A stretch of DNA of 64,000 nucleotides from Oasisia sp. SBJ-2009 (GCA_964017155.1 OZ024865.1:18402087-18466086), one strand, 5' to 3'; counted from the stretch's first letter, positions 1 to 10,737 are shown. A program made the numbers and translations. Notes: generated by a model not told the origin, from the letters alone.

Positions 1-51
1 GGCGACAACGTCATTGTCATCAACGAACTCTTATGCTTTTATATAAATAGA

Positions 52-1164
52 ATGGACATCTTGCCGCGTTCTGTACTTCTCCGAATTGTACTTGACAATT
101 TTACGGACACTGACATCAATAAAGCCAAAGACGTTCTGCATTCGCACATTTCCGTTACTTTAAAAAACCGGCGTATCAAACGTCAAGGTTCAGACAGAGC
201 GAAACACAACATCGACGACATCTCCAAAGTCCTGGACGAAATTGACCCGAATCACATACCAATCTTCGTGGCCCGTGATCTTGGTAAGCTGCCAAACATC
301 GACTTTAATCATGTGGACGTTTCCTCTTTATCCCGTGAAATTACTATGTGCAAGAACAAACAGAACGACACTGATGACGCGTTCCAGCTACTAACCAACT
401 CAGTGTCTACACTGTCGACGCAGATCTCTACTCTGGTGTCGTCACTTACTTCAGGAGTGCCCAAACTTGTGAATGCCACTGCGAAATCCCTGCTGCCACT
501 GCCGCAGATCATTACTGCTGATGTTGCTACAACGACAGCCGCCAAATTCGTGCCTACACGTCTCGCCATCTCCTCTGAACGCTGTAGATCATCCCAGAGC
601 TCAACATCTCCGCCAATCACTCCTCTACAATCTGCGGCGTCAATCTCGATTGAATCAGCGATCACTTCCCTGATGGGCTCGCCCCCTGCTCCACAACAGT
701 CAGTCGAGACCACTACATCTATTACGCCTACCGGTAACACATCTTCGCCACTGTGGACCGACGTTGTCTCCAAGAAACCACGCAAGCCATCAACGAAAAC
801 GTATGTGTCATCTGTTAGTGTTAAGCAACACAAAACGCATCAAATGACCACTGGAAAATCGTCCGTCAAGTGTGGACTCAAATGTGCTCCCGCTCGACTT
901 GTATCGGCGGATTACTTTTTAACCGGTTTTCATACCGACACATCATGTGTGGACGTCTCGACGTATGTGTCTTCTAACTTGAAGATGAAGTGCACCTGTG
1001 AACGCATTCCATCAACTCACAACTACTACGCCTCTTTCAAACTGTGTGTCGACATTGGCAGACCGAACACTCTCTATGACGCCAACCTTTGGCCAGTTGG
1101 CACTAAGATTGGTCGATACTTTCCTCCAAGGAAACACAACACAGCTAATTCGACACACCTATAG
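52..1164 (+). CDS. LINE ORF1 protein
   Basis: A 370-codon ORF starting at the ATG at 52. The first ~120 residues are charged. The middle, about residues 120-260, is rich in Ser, Thr and Pro and probably disordered. The last ~100 residues look folded and include SADYFLTGFHTDTSC, YYASFKLCVDI and LWPVGTKIGRYFPPR. That closing pattern (SFK..., LWP.G..., R.F.PPR) recalls the RRM-like C-terminus of ORF1/gag-like proteins of several invertebrate LINEs, which bind the element RNA. I see no CCHC zinc knuckle, which many LINE ORF1s carry. It overlaps the open frame of ORF2 by 16 nt. Confidence 0.75.
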   Translation: MDILPRSVLLRIVLDNFTDTDINKAKDVLHSHISVTLKNRRIKRQGSDRAKHNIDDISKVLDEIDPNHIPIFVARDLGKLPNIDFNHVDVSSLSREITMCKNKQNDTDDAFQLLTNSVSTLSTQISTLVSSLTSGVPKLVNATAKSLLPLPQIITADVATTTAAKFVPTRLAISSERCRSSQSSTSPPITPLQSAASISIESAITSLMGSPPAPQQSVETTTSITPTGNTSSPLWTDVVSKKPRKPSTKTYVSSVSVKQHKTHQMTTGKSSVKCGLKCAPARLVSADYFLTGFHTDTSCVDVSTYVSSNLKMKCTCERIPSTHNYYASFKLCVDIGRPNTLYDANLWPVGTKIGRYFPPRKHNTANSTHL

Positions 1165-3974
1165 ACTGTCGTATACGTATTGCTTCCTTTAATGCGAGAA
1201 GCATACGGAACAGTTCACTTGATTTGATTAACATTTTAACTGCATGTGATATACTTGCTGTGCAAGAACATTGGCTTCCCAAACAGAGCCTTTCATATAT
1301 TAATTCTTTGCACTCTGACTTCAGTGCTAGGGGCATTAGCTCCATCGATTATGGTGATGGCTTCAGTGGTCGTCCTCACGGTGGTCTTTGTTTTTTATGG
1401 CGAAGATCACTCGACCCATCCATCGAAATTTTGGTTTATGACGATGAGAAAAGACTTCTTGGTCTAAAAATCACTACTTTTAATGCCACAATTCTTGTTC
1501 TTAATGTATATCTACCATATCAGAGCGATGATAATGTTGATGAATATCAAGCTATTTTAGGCAAGATCCAAGCCATAACTGACTCATTTGATTCAAGTAA
1601 TATTTTTATTGTTGGAGACTTTAATGCTGATTTAATCAAGACTAGCTTATTTTCACCATTTCTAAATTCTTTTATTAGTGAATGCCACTTTATCCCAAGT
1701 GACATTAAGTATCTTCCCCCCGATTCGTTTACATATGTTAGTGACGCCCATGGCTCTAGGAGCTGGCTGGATCATGTGCTTTGCACCCACTCCAGTCACT
1801 CATCTGTCTCTGATATGGTAATTAATTATGACTGTGCCTCTTCGGATCATTTTCCTCTATCGTTTACCATTTCTATCAAATTACTACCCACTTCTGAATC
1901 ATCCACTACGCAACAAACTTGTAAGCCCAGTCCCATGTGGGATTGTGCTTCCTCCCATGACCTTCTCAACTATTACAACAATTCTGGTTCTCTTTTATCC
2001 GGCATTGACGTACCACATGCTGCTCTAAGTTGTACCAATCCTAACTGCCATGATGTAGCCCATCAGCTGCTCTTGTGCAAATTTTATAATGATATCATAC
2101 ATTCTCTTACGGATGCTTCCGATGTCATTCCTACTAAAACGTATAACACATCCCGAAAATTCAATGTTCCTGGTTGGAACGACCTGGTCAGGGACTCTCA
2201 TCAAGCTGCCAGAGAAACTGTTCTCATCTGGCGGTCTGCTGGGAGTCAGAGACATGGTTCTTTGTATGACTTAATGAAAATTAAACGTGCCCAGTTTAAA
2301 CGCAACAAAAGACATTGCGAAAAAAATGCTGAATCTCTTAAAGCGGAGCGTCTAGCTTCCAATCTGAGCAGCCATGATTTTAAAAACTTTTGGAAGGGCA
2401 TCAAACAAGCAAACAATGCCAGGTTACCTAACCCCAGTAATGTTGGAGGTGCCTGTGGTGCTGAAAACGTCAGAAATATGTGGCTTCAACATTACCAATC
2501 ACTGCTTAACTCTGTACCCGAGTCTACTGTTCACATTCATAAGATTGACATGTATTGTAGCAATATTCAACTTAGCGACAATATGGTTGTTAAAGTTAAA
2601 GAACTACAAGAATTAATAATTGCTATGCCTGTTGGTAAAGCCTGTGGCTATGACCATATCAGTAATGAACATTTTAAGTATGCTAACGAAAAACTACATA
2701 TTCTTATGTCTTTGTTGTATAGCAGTCTGTTAATACATGGTTTTTTACCTGATACTATGATGACAACAATCATAGCTCCTATCATTAAAAATAAATCTGG
2801 TGATTTGTCAGACAATAATAACTATAGACCCATTGCCCTTGCCACAGTAGCTAGCAAACTATTTGAATCATTAATATTATCCAGGGCTATCCCATTTCTC
2901 ATTACATGTGACAATCAATTTGGATTTAAAAAGCATCACTCTACTGAGATGCTCATATTTCTGTTAAAAGAACTTTTTCGAAACTATATTGCTAATGGGT
3001 CTTCTATGTATGTTACTATGTTGGATGCCTCCAAAGCCTTCGACAAAGTTAACCACAGCAAGCTATTTGGTAAATTAATTGATCGTGGCTGTCCAGCTTT
3101 TATTGTACGCATTCTATACCACTGGTACGGTACCCAACAATTTACCATCAGATGGTGTCAGGGATTTTCTAGCTTTTTTACTGTTTCCAATGGTGTTAAA
3201 CAGGGTGGAATCCTTTCCCCCCATCTTTTCAATGTGTACATGGACGACTTAAGCGTTAATCTAAACAAATTATATATTGGTTGTCTTTATGCTGGCACCT
3301 TAATCAACCACTTGATGTATGCTGATGACCTCTGTATTTTTTCTCCCAGTGTTGCTGGTTTGAGAAAACTTACTGATTGTTGTGCCAAGTATGGCGAATT
3401 GTTCAATATTACTTATAATGCCAAGAAGTCCTTTTGTATGGTTATTGACAACCAACCCCAGGACAGGAAACATTTTCATTGTATCCATCTCGATAACCAT
3501 CCATTACCTTATACTACAAAATGTAAATATCTTGGTCATATAATCAACAATAACCTGACTGATGATGACGACATAGCCAGACAAAAAAGATGCCTTTATG
3601 CCCAAGCCAATGTATTAGCTCGAAAATTTTGTCTTTGTAATATTTCCACCAAAATTATTTTATTTCAAGCATACTGTGCTCCCATGTATACTTCTAGTCT
3701 TTGGTGCACATTCAAAAAATATAGCCTCAAAAGCATTACTGTCGCATACAATAATAGCCTCAGAATTTTACTAAACTTACCCTCAAGATGTAGTGCAAGT
3801 TTTATGTTTGCCACCAACTATATTAAATCCTTCAATGAACGCATTCGTTCATCAATATTCAGTCTTTTATGTCGTCTTCATCAGTCAGATAATATCCTTT
3901 TTATTAATTACCTTCATACCTTTTTTTTTAATTGTATTTTATGTATACATATATGGACGTCTTGTCTGAAATAA
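1149..3974 (+). CDS. LINE ORF2: endonuclease-reverse transcriptase
   Basis: The frame opens after a stop at 1146-1148 and runs without interruption to 3974. Endonuclease motifs in order: IASFNARSIRNS (encoded from about 1182), AVQEHWLP (catalytic Glu), GDFNADL, SWLDHVLCT and ASSDHFPLSF. RT motifs: NNYRPIALATVASKLFE, FGFKKHHSTEM, LDASKAFDKVNH (motif A), GVKQGGILSPHLFNVYMDDL and MYADDLCIFSP (catalytic YADD), then KCKYLGHIINNNL. No ATG lies upstream of the first endonuclease strand; the earliest near-cognate codon is TTG at 1224, already inside the domain. Translation therefore probably depends on ORF1, by -1 frameshifting or termination-reinitiation. I see no slippery heptamer. Confidence 0.88.
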   Translation, partial: FDTPIDCRIRIASFNARSIRNSSLDLINILTACDILAVQEHWLPKQSLSYINSLHSDFSARGISSIDYGDGFSGRPHGGLCFLWRRSLDPSIEILVYDDEKRLLGLKITTFNATILVLNVYLPYQSDDNVDEYQAILGKIQAITDSFDSSNIFIVGDFNADLIKTSLFSPFLNSFISECHFIPSDIKYLPPDSFTYVSDAHGSRSWLDHVLCTHSSHSSVSDMVINYDCASSDHFPLSFTISIKLLPTSESSTTQQTCKPSPMWDCASSHDLLNYYNNSGSLLSGIDVPHAALSCTNPNCHDVAHQLLLCKFYNDIIHSLTDASDVIPTKTYNTSRKFNVPGWNDLVRDSHQAARETVLIWRSAGSQRHGSLYDLMKIKRAQFKRNKRHCEKNAESLKAERLASNLSSHDFKNFWKGIKQANNARLPNPSNVGGACGAENVRNMWLQHYQSLLNSVPESTVHIHKIDMYCSNIQLSDNMVVKVKELQELIIAMPVGKACGYDHISNEHFKYANEKLHILMSLLYSSLLIHGFLPDTMMTTIIAPIIKNKSGDLSDNNNYRPIALATVASKLFESLILSRAIPFLITCDNQFGFKKHHSTEMLIFLLKELFRNYIANGSSMYVTMLDASKAFDKVNHSKLFGKLIDRGCPAFIVRILYHWYGTQQFTIRWCQGFSSFFTVSNGVKQGGILSPHLFNVYMDDLSVNLNKLYIGCLYAGTLINHLMYADDLCIFSPSVAGLRKLTDCCAKYGELFNITYNAKKSFCMVIDNQPQDRKHFHCIHLDNHPLPYTTKCKYLGHIINNNLTDDDDIARQKRCLYAQANVLARKFCLCNISTKIILFQAYCAPMYTSSLWCTFKKYSLKSITVAYNNSLRILLNLPSRCSASFMFATNYIKSFNERIRSSIFSLLCRLHQSDNILFINYLHTFFFNCILCIHIWTSCLK

Positions 3975-3979
3975 ACCTT

Positions 3980-4296
3980 ATTATTATAGCGCAGTATCCA
4001 GTCTTCAAGACCGTTCAAAGCGCTTTACACTTTACTTCCCTGACAGACCTGTTTCTCTCAGACACCATCTCGGCTTCTCTGGGAAGCATTCAGCCATATG
4101 CTACAATTAATGCGCGAAGGCTGCTTGTACACCTATCCACTATTGTCTATTGCCAGGTACTCATACAGCTGAGTAAACTGGAGCAATGTAGAGTGAAAAA
4201 AACTTCCCCAAGGTTTTAACACAGCAGCACAGGATTTGAACCCAGGTTCTAATAGTCAAGAGTCCGAAGCTCTACCCACGAGCCACTGCGCTCTAC
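3980..4296 (-). mobile_element. tRNA-derived SINE, family A, full length
   Basis: Read on the minus strand it starts with a tRNA-like head: A-box-like GTGGCTCGTGGGTAGAGC around 4272-4289 and B box GGGTTCAAATCC at 4232-4243. A body of about 200 bp follows and ends in a TTATTATTA-type tail next to CTGGATACTGCGCTATAA. Other copies of the same body and tail occur at 5.4, 10.0, 12.3, 28.5 and 59.2 kb. It abuts the 3' end of the upstream LINE in the opposite orientation. Confidence 0.8.
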
Positions 4297-4472
4297 ACGT
4301 CTTGCACAGTATCACACAAACAAAACATCCACAACATTTGATATACAACTGTAGTTAGGCACATGATTTTGAATGATAACTTAATCATTATCATGTTGTT
4401 GTACTCTGACAATTCAATTGTTTGTTCTGCAGCTATCTCTTCCTTGTCGTTGACATCTGGTGATATTCAGCA

Positions 4473-7400
4473 ATGGTGGTACAGTCAAAGATATTCAGTC
4501 AGCTGCCTGCTGACTATGGCTATGTGGTTCTGGCAGGGGCCAGCAGCGTCTTCCTCAACATGTGGATGGCCATAAACGTGAGCCGTGCTCGCAAGGAGTA
4601 TAATGTCAAGGTAAGTAATTCAGCTGTGGTGACCACTATAATTACAATATTTATTTCAAAATGCGCTTGGTGAGTTATAATCATACTTAACAATTCAAAA
4701 TACATGAATATGGTAAATTTAAATTACGCCACTGCAGCCTTGATATAATTGTATGGCCTCGGATTTATATTGTGTTGCGAGTGTGATCATGTAATTACAT
4801 AAGTTTTCAAGAAACCATAACAAAATGTATCCAGTATTGAAGCCGTGCACATGTAATAATAATAATAACAATATAGTAAAGTTTACATAATAGTGTACAT
4901 AATTATGCACCTACCTTTGTTTTAGTATCCGAAGATGTACAGCGACGACAGTGAAATATTTAACTGCATCCAGAGAGTACACCAGAACACGTGAGTCTTA
5001 CAGGGCAGATTGGGATTTATTGCAGATTATCTTGATATTTTTCACTATAATTCCTATGAACTAAAGACAGCCACAATGCTTGCTTCATTCAAACGACTTC
5101 TAAAATCTCGCCTGTTCTCCGTTGCTTTTGGCTTGTCGTTGAGTGTGTCACTTTGAACTGCTCGCAGCATTTCAAGCATCCCTTTCACATCGCAATTTGT
5201 TTGGCTTTTGCTTTTATTTACTTAAGAACATCATAATACTATTAAAGCATAAAATAAAAACCTAAGAATTATACCTTTCTTTATAAATGCGGAGTCACTG
5301 CACTCTGTGTAAGAGTTAATACACTGTGTTATTGTTTCAGACTGGAGATGTACACCCCCTTCATGTTTGTTCTTCTTGTTGGAGGTCTCCAGTTCCCAGT
5401 AAGTTAACAGGAATTATTCGTTGAAGCATCAGACTCTCAGTTAGTGGTCACACGGGTTGAATTCCATGTTGCCATTTTTGGGGGTGAGCTTGTTCACACC
5501 ACATTGTTCCAGTTTACTGAGCTGTATGAATCTGGCTATAGATAGTGGTGGTTATTTGCTTACACCTGATGTGTGACCTACAGTAAACTGTTTAAGAACA
5601 TAACCTATTCTTTTTAGATTGATTTTCTCTAATTGATAATCTTGGAAAATTACATTTAGCTTTGAGTGCAATGCCATTTTGCAGGATTCTACAAAACAGA
5701 TAATAAAACACAGTTGATTTAAAGGCAAAAAAAAGTTAACTATTTCGTGGCATACACCTAATAGAGTTAATATAAAGTAATAATTTCCACATATACTCAA
5801 TTTTTTAACGTCAGCGGTTTACTCAGAATGTGACTTTAAAGTCTATAATTCTAACGAAATCCACGATGGTCTAGACGCCGCCATTAAGTGAAGGGTTAAT
5901 TGACTTGGCCATTCAGCGTGCGGCATTCTATGTCTGACCCTTAACCTGCGACGTTGTTAAGGGTCAACAACTTCGAGTCTTCGACAGTTCGTTCAGTTGG
6001 CGTGACATCTAGCAGCTGCTTATAGACGTGTATCTAAATCTGTGGTTAAATCTATGGTAAACTTTAGTAATTATGCCTTACTGTTCGGCATACGGTTGCA
6101 ATAATAGTTGAAACAACCGGTAGTATTGAAGAAATTGATTCATATTTGCGGGCGTACTGTTTGGAATCCATCCAGTCCAAGTACAGTTCACTTTGCTCGG
6201 TCCATTTTTAGGAGAAATGCTTTGAAGTAGACATGTAGTCATGTATCATCAGTTGATGGGATGATTTCCGCGATACAAATAATAGACAACTTTATATTTA
6301 CCGTCATCAGCATGTTACGCGCGTTGCCGAGTTGCAGCCATTTCATGACAACAGCCAAACCCCATGCAGTGAATCTGCGTGGAGAGCGCCTCGATCACCG
6401 TCGTGACGTCATTCTTCGTCTAAGATGGAGTAGCGCGTAGTATTTGGATGGCTGGGTGTTAAAAAATATTTTTCTGGTAAACCGCTGGCGTAAAAGAATT
6501 GAGTATATGTGGAAATTGTTACTTTATATTAACTCTATTAGGTGTATGCTTAGAAACAGTTAACTTTGTTTTGCCTTTAATTTTGAAATTCCAGTACAAA
6601 GGGTGGTTTATGAAAAAAGAGGTACCCGGTGTATGCCTATTAGCAAACCATCTTGTATTTAAATGACAGAGTACAACGGGGGATAATTGGATAATTGAGG
6701 TGAATGAATATGTAATAAAGGGGTATAATTCCTGGAAAATTAGGTAAACAAGAGGGTAATCACTTCAATGAATAAAATTCAGTAATAAGTGAATTTGTTT
6801 ACCACAATAAATCTAGATAAGCGTTTACAGAGACACTGAAAATATGTGAAATACATAAATTAAGAAAGTTAAATAAATTTAATTAACGAAGGAGCTTATC
6901 TTAAACTGTGAATTTACATAGTAACAGATTGGAAATGACCAGCCATCTTATGTAAATGGCTGTCAAATTGTGTTGCTTGTTTCAGAGACTCTGTGCAGCC
7001 AGTGGGGGCGTCTACATCTTGGGGCGAATTATCTATGCGAAAGGCTACTACACGGGAGGTGGGTAACCTTTGACCTCTCCACGTCACCCCTTGCAATGAA
7101 CCTCCTGTTGATGTGACTAATTTTATTGTATGATCACTTTATCATAATAGACAAATATTTCTCATGGATCTGATTGATATTGCTGTTTTTTTAATTGCAA
7201 AAATTGCTTTGTGGGTGCCACCCTAAATGATGGTCAGATTTATTTGATTTATTATGATGGTTTGTTGATTCAAAACACAATTCAACATATCATGAGTTTT
7301 CAGTAGGTTCTGCATTATGAAACAACAGTTGTTTTGTTTCTGCTGTTATTTTAGGTTTAGGTTCTTGACATTCTTGTATAATCTACTATTTAATATTTCA

Positions 7401-8021
7401 CATAGTGGTTCCCACCATAAATATTCGGAGGTTTGCTTGTAACACAATCACTATTCTGCATCAACAGTACCTGGTAGCTTCATAACTAACACAATCAGTC
7501 AGTCAGTGCAGCCAAATCAATATAATTATCATTTCTGTCTGCAGTTCTATCTTAAACAACTTCCACACATGTTCTTGCTGTAAAAATACACTAAAATACA
7601 TTTTATAAAACATAATTTATTATTATTTTATCATAGAGAAATACTTTTTAAACATTTTGCTATATATATTATGGGTCATAAGATGAATAGGTTTAATAAA
7701 AAAAACGTAACTTATTAATATTCTGCATATTTATACATAATTATGCACTCACAACGCCTCCAAATGGATTTTATCTAGTTTATCTAATTTTGCCATATAA
7801 GTGTTCTTACTATTGTCATAGGTGAGCTATAGTAATATATGTTATGTATTGGTAACTAAACAAGATTTATTTATAATATGTAATTATTTGTAGACCCCAA
7901 GAAGAGAGTGAGAGGAGCATTCGGCAGTATCGCTCTCTTGGTGATGCTGGGAGCCACCATTGGCACCGCTCTCCACATGCTGGAAGTGTGCCCCTACCAT
8001 CTGTTGACACGCGGACGTTAG
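4473..8021 (+). CDS. MGST3: Microsomal glutathione S-transferase 3 (MAPEG family)
   Basis: Five coding exons join in frame: 4473-4610, 4926-4990, 5341-5398, 6986-7058 and 7894-8021 (stop 8019-8021). All introns are GT-AG. The 153-residue product is close to human MGST3 (152). The MAPEG signature FNCIQRVHQNTLE is at about residues 58-70, followed by EMYTPFMFVLLVGG, LGRIIYAKGYYTG and RGAFGSIALL, all as in MGST3. Four hydrophobic segments lie near residues 17-37, 72-88, 92-112 and 125-143, as expected for this ER and outer-mitochondrial membrane enzyme. The family conjugates glutathione to leukotriene A4 and reduces lipid hydroperoxides. The start ATG has a favourable context and matches the family N-terminus. 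A possible acceptor at 4431-4432 implies an upstream 5'-UTR exon I did not find. Confidence 0.93.
5075..5160 (+). mobile_element. LINE 3'-end fossil in MGST3 intron 2
   Basis: Translates as MLASFKRLLKSRLFSVAFG before a stop, the pattern of many CR1/L2-type RT C-termini (SFKxxLKxxLF). Only this last stretch is recognisable. It sits in the 4991-5340 intron. Confidence 0.4.
5435..5575 (+). mobile_element. SINE family A, 5' and central fragment
   Basis: Carries a degraded B box (ACGGGTTGAATTCC) and the shared body words TTGTTCCAGTTTACTGAGC and TGTATGAATCTGGC found in the copies at 4.1 and 28.5 kb. The 3' tail is missing. It lies in MGST3 intron 3 just before a TTAA-flanked element. Confidence 0.55.
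5719..6580. mobile_element. Kolobok-like non-autonomous DNA transposon with TTAA target duplication
   Basis: TTAA sits at 5719-5722 and 6577-6580. Between them are inverted termini of more than 100 bp starting AGGCAAAA on each side. Both arms share complements of GCATACACCTAATAGAG, ATTTCCACATATACTCAATT and CGTCAGCGGTTTAC. TTAA target sites, AGG-type termini and an internal THAP-domain remnant together fit the Kolobok superfamily (known for TTAA duplications and THAP-containing proteins). PiggyBac also uses TTAA but lacks THAP. The 854-bp body has no intact ORF. It lies in MGST3 intron 3 and shares termini with the 2.1-kb element at 15.7 kb. Confidence 0.72.
6073..6250 (+). pseudogene. Decayed THAP zinc-finger domain inside the Kolobok-like element
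   Basis: An ATG at 6073 reads MPYCSAYGCNNS, matching the start of THAP domains (Met-Pro, then C-x-x-x-x-C). About 100 bases on, SKYSSLCSVHF, a stop, then EKCFEVDM gives the second half (C-x-x-H plus CF). A frame change and stops separate the halves, so it cannot encode a working C2CH finger. THAP domains are DNA-binding parts of P-element and Kolobok transposon proteins. Confidence 0.6.
7059..7893 (+). other. MGST3 intron 4, no feature seen
   Basis: AT-rich intron with ordinary splice ends (GTGGGT donor, TTATTTGTAG acceptor). I see no recognisable coding or repeat signal. Confidence 0.6.
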
Positions 8022-8392
8022 CTAGTGTAAGCACTCTACTATTGCTATTCCCTGCAAGACTCATCTCCGCCCATTTTTATTTTATTTTGCCATTTTCTGG
8101 TTTCCTGTGACTTGAATGAACTATGTAATCTTTTATGTATAGAGAAACCTCCATTGTAAGTTGTATACAAAGTCAGTCACATATTTTGTTGTACCATCTG
8201 ACAGTTTATAAATCAACACAGATTGTTTTATACCAGCAGACAGTTTATAAATTGACACTATTACAGCATATTTAAATTAAAAATGTATTAATAATTTCAA
8301 TAATAATAGAACATACAAATTGTACAAGTGATCTGATGCACATGTGTTGTTAAACCTATGTCAACATTAAAATAGTTGTAATTAAATAAAAT

Positions 8393-8518
8393 GAAATTAC
8401 CTCTCAAGAAATATGAATTTTTTCTTCCGTATGTATCGACCGTTTATCATGGTCTTATTCAGTATGTAAGACGGTCGATATATACGGAAGAAGAAACAAT
8501 GTTTCTTGAGAGTTAATT
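8393..8518. mobile_element. Short hairpin MITE
   Basis: Left arm (8393-8442: CTCTCAAGAAA, CTTCCGTATGTATCGACCG) is the near-perfect complement of the right arm (8471-8518: CGGTCGATATATACGGAAG, TTTCTTGAGAG). A loop of about 28 bases gives a 48-50 bp stem. It lies in the presumed 3'-UTR intron of MGST3. No coding capacity. Confidence 0.7.
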
Positions 8519-8719
8519 TTATTTAGCATGAACCAAGAAACCAGATCTTTACATTCGAATATAGTGTACGTGATTGTTATTTCCATATAAAACAATGATG
8601 TGTTAATTAAGTAATACGCCAGTTTATTGGTTGGGTGTACCGTTGTTGTGGCTATTATTGGGTGATATTTTATATGCGTCTGTGTCATTGACACTCACAA
8701 AAAAATGTTTTTGTTGCAG

Positions 8720-9340
8720 GTAACATGGCTCTAATACATATCACAGTTGGTGCTTCAAAAACCTGGGAGAAGGCACAGTGATAGAATGAATTACAAATGC
8801 AGCTACAGTGCTCATAAGCATCACAAACATTTACCATCAAACATTCTTCAATAGCTTTTGTAGATGTTTTCATTTCCACTGTAAAAACTGTCTGTACCAA
8901 ACCATTAAGCTTCAAGACGTGGCCACTGAAAAGAACTGCTTGATATGATGAATTGCTAGTAAATGCAGGGAAAAGTGTCCATTGTTAACAGTTCTGTGTT
9001 ATAGAGAAATGGCCCTTTTGACCAGACATATTATAATTATACATATAGTATACAGGTTGATTAGATATGAACAGTACCTGTTATTTATGTAGCTGTACTA
9101 GTATTTTATATAAGATGGTTGTTACAAACTGTTTATGTTGAATAACTCTATATGTGTCTGAGTTAGGAAAATAATACAATTGGGATTAACATAGACTTGA
9201 ATGCACTTCTGCCAGTTTTGACTGAGCCTAACACAGGTGATGCAATTAAATGTTTAATGCACTCTTGAGTTGGTATGTATGGTGCATTATTGTAGTACCA
9301 AATATAGTTTGTGCAATAAAATTATATTCAGTAAAAACTG
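8720..9340 (+). other. Probable MGST3 3'-UTR exon with polyadenylation signal
   Basis: Just after the MGST3 stop is a donor-like AGT|GTAAGC at about 8026. At 8720 a strong acceptor (TTTTTGTTGCAG) opens a stretch without coding signal. AATAAA at 9316-9321 would end the transcript near 9,340. This is inferred; the transcript could instead end in the first 3'-UTR segment. Confidence 0.5.
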
Positions 9341-9344
9341 TGTT

Positions 9345-9950
9345 TGCTAACTGTTATTTATGCATTGCCATGAATTCAAATCAATGTTTGGTGAAGCCTT
9401 CATAATATTTCATTTGGAGCTACTGTTATATACTAGCTATCAAGTGGTTTAATTACTAATACTTAGTAAAATGTCCAATATTTTAACATTATTCCCAGTA
9501 GTCTGGGAATAATTAAAAAAATTGACATTCCATCACTTGTATATTACATGTCTAAATTTGTAACACCTGCGATTCCTGATTTACTAGCAAATCTACCACT
9601 CTCCTTTCTCGATGGCATCATTATAATTCCTGAGCATTTTGTTCTTCAGAAAATATATTTAATTTTTTTATTGTACATCAATTTATACATCCCTGCATAT
9701 CAATTTTGAGATTGACAGATGCTTGTCTGATATTTGCTTAAAGTAGCCATGTACAATGATAATAATTCACCTTATAATAAGCTAGTGTTAAGTATTGCAA
9801 TTGTATTCCTTGCCCCCATGGAATAAGTTTAATAATAATTTAGGCAATTAAAAATGGCTTAAATTATTGCTTTCCCTTTATTTATATATATTTTACAATT
9901 CTGTGTTAATTACACAAAAATCTAAAAATATGACCTTGAGCATGTTTTTT
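9345..9950. other. Intergenic, no feature seen
   Basis: AT-rich spacer between MGST3 and INPP5K. I see no ORF, RNA gene or repeat. Confidence 0.5.
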
Positions 9951-9954
9951 TACT

Positions 9955-10195
9955 CTACATTGCTACAGTGCACTCGGCTGTATGAAAGAGTACTTGGCTA
10001 GAGACAGTGGTGATCGAATATTTGTGTACGAGTAGTCTTCGTGAATTAATTGCTGCGTGGTTGAATGCTTCCCAGAGAAGCTGAGATGGTGTTCGATTGA
10101 ACAGGTCTGCCAGGGAGTAACGTGCAAAGCCTTTAAGGAATACTGAGGATTGGATACTGCGCTATAAAAATGCCTATATCTAATTAAGACTATAC
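9955..10195 (+). mobile_element. SINE family A, 5'-truncated copy
   Basis: Contains the shared words GAATGCTTCCCAGAGAAGC, ACAGGTCTGCCAGGGAGT and GGATACTGCGCTATAAA, but no tRNA head. It lies about 0.6 kb upstream of the INPP5K start. Confidence 0.7.
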
Positions 10196-10737
10196 CTTTT
10201 AAACTTTCTATGGAAGTTTATTACTGGAATACATTCTACAACGTGTGTAATTATTATCACTATATACAATTTATTTATTTTAATTTATTTTAAATAATTA
10301 TTAATTCTATTCTACGGCTACGCCTACGCTTTTAAAATAATCTAACTTATAAATAACCTTAATTATTAAATTTGTATTAATTTACTCACTTTATACTGAA
10401 CATTATATTTATTTTTAAAGGCTATTTATCTATGTATCATCCATAGAAGGGTTCTTTACCTTAAATAAATGTAATTGTAGTCTAGACTAGATATCGAGCG
10501 TCTAAGCTAGGTTAGGGCTAGGCTACTAAAGATCGTCTGGCCTAAAACAAAAGTTGCAAATAAAAATGTAGCCGCAATAGATGTCGGTGGCGACACCTTT
10601 CGGCGGGCAGTGCTTTTCCTTAAACGTCATCGATATCTGTGTACACATACAAGCTTGAGCGGATTCCCGATTCATACGAATCTTGAGATCGCATGAATCG
10701 AACTTCTTACGCACAGCAATGACACTTTGTGTCTCAG
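10196..10737 (+). other. INPP5K upstream region, no confident element
   Basis: This should hold the INPP5K promoter and 5' UTR. I see no clear TATA box or core motif. Just before the start codon the frame is open from about 10,723, so a longer N-terminus with another upstream exon is conceivable. Confidence 0.3.

Larger units (their letters stand above)
1..3975 (+). mobile_element. Non-LTR retrotransposon (LINE), two ORFs, nearly intact
   Basis: Two consecutive ORFs form the classic LINE layout: an ORF1 with an RNA-binding-type C-terminus, then an apurinic-like endonuclease plus reverse transcriptase. There is no RNase H domain after the RT. I saw no in-frame stop in either ORF, so the copy looks young. 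The 5' end may lie outside the window. The 3' end is probably near 3,975 (a short tail with AATAAA), where an antisense SINE begins. The architecture suits the Jockey/CR1/I group; I cannot place the family exactly without a phylogeny. Confidence 0.85.

Noticed and set aside
309..833. Minus-strand 174-codon ORF
   Set aside because: Antisense of LINE ORF1.
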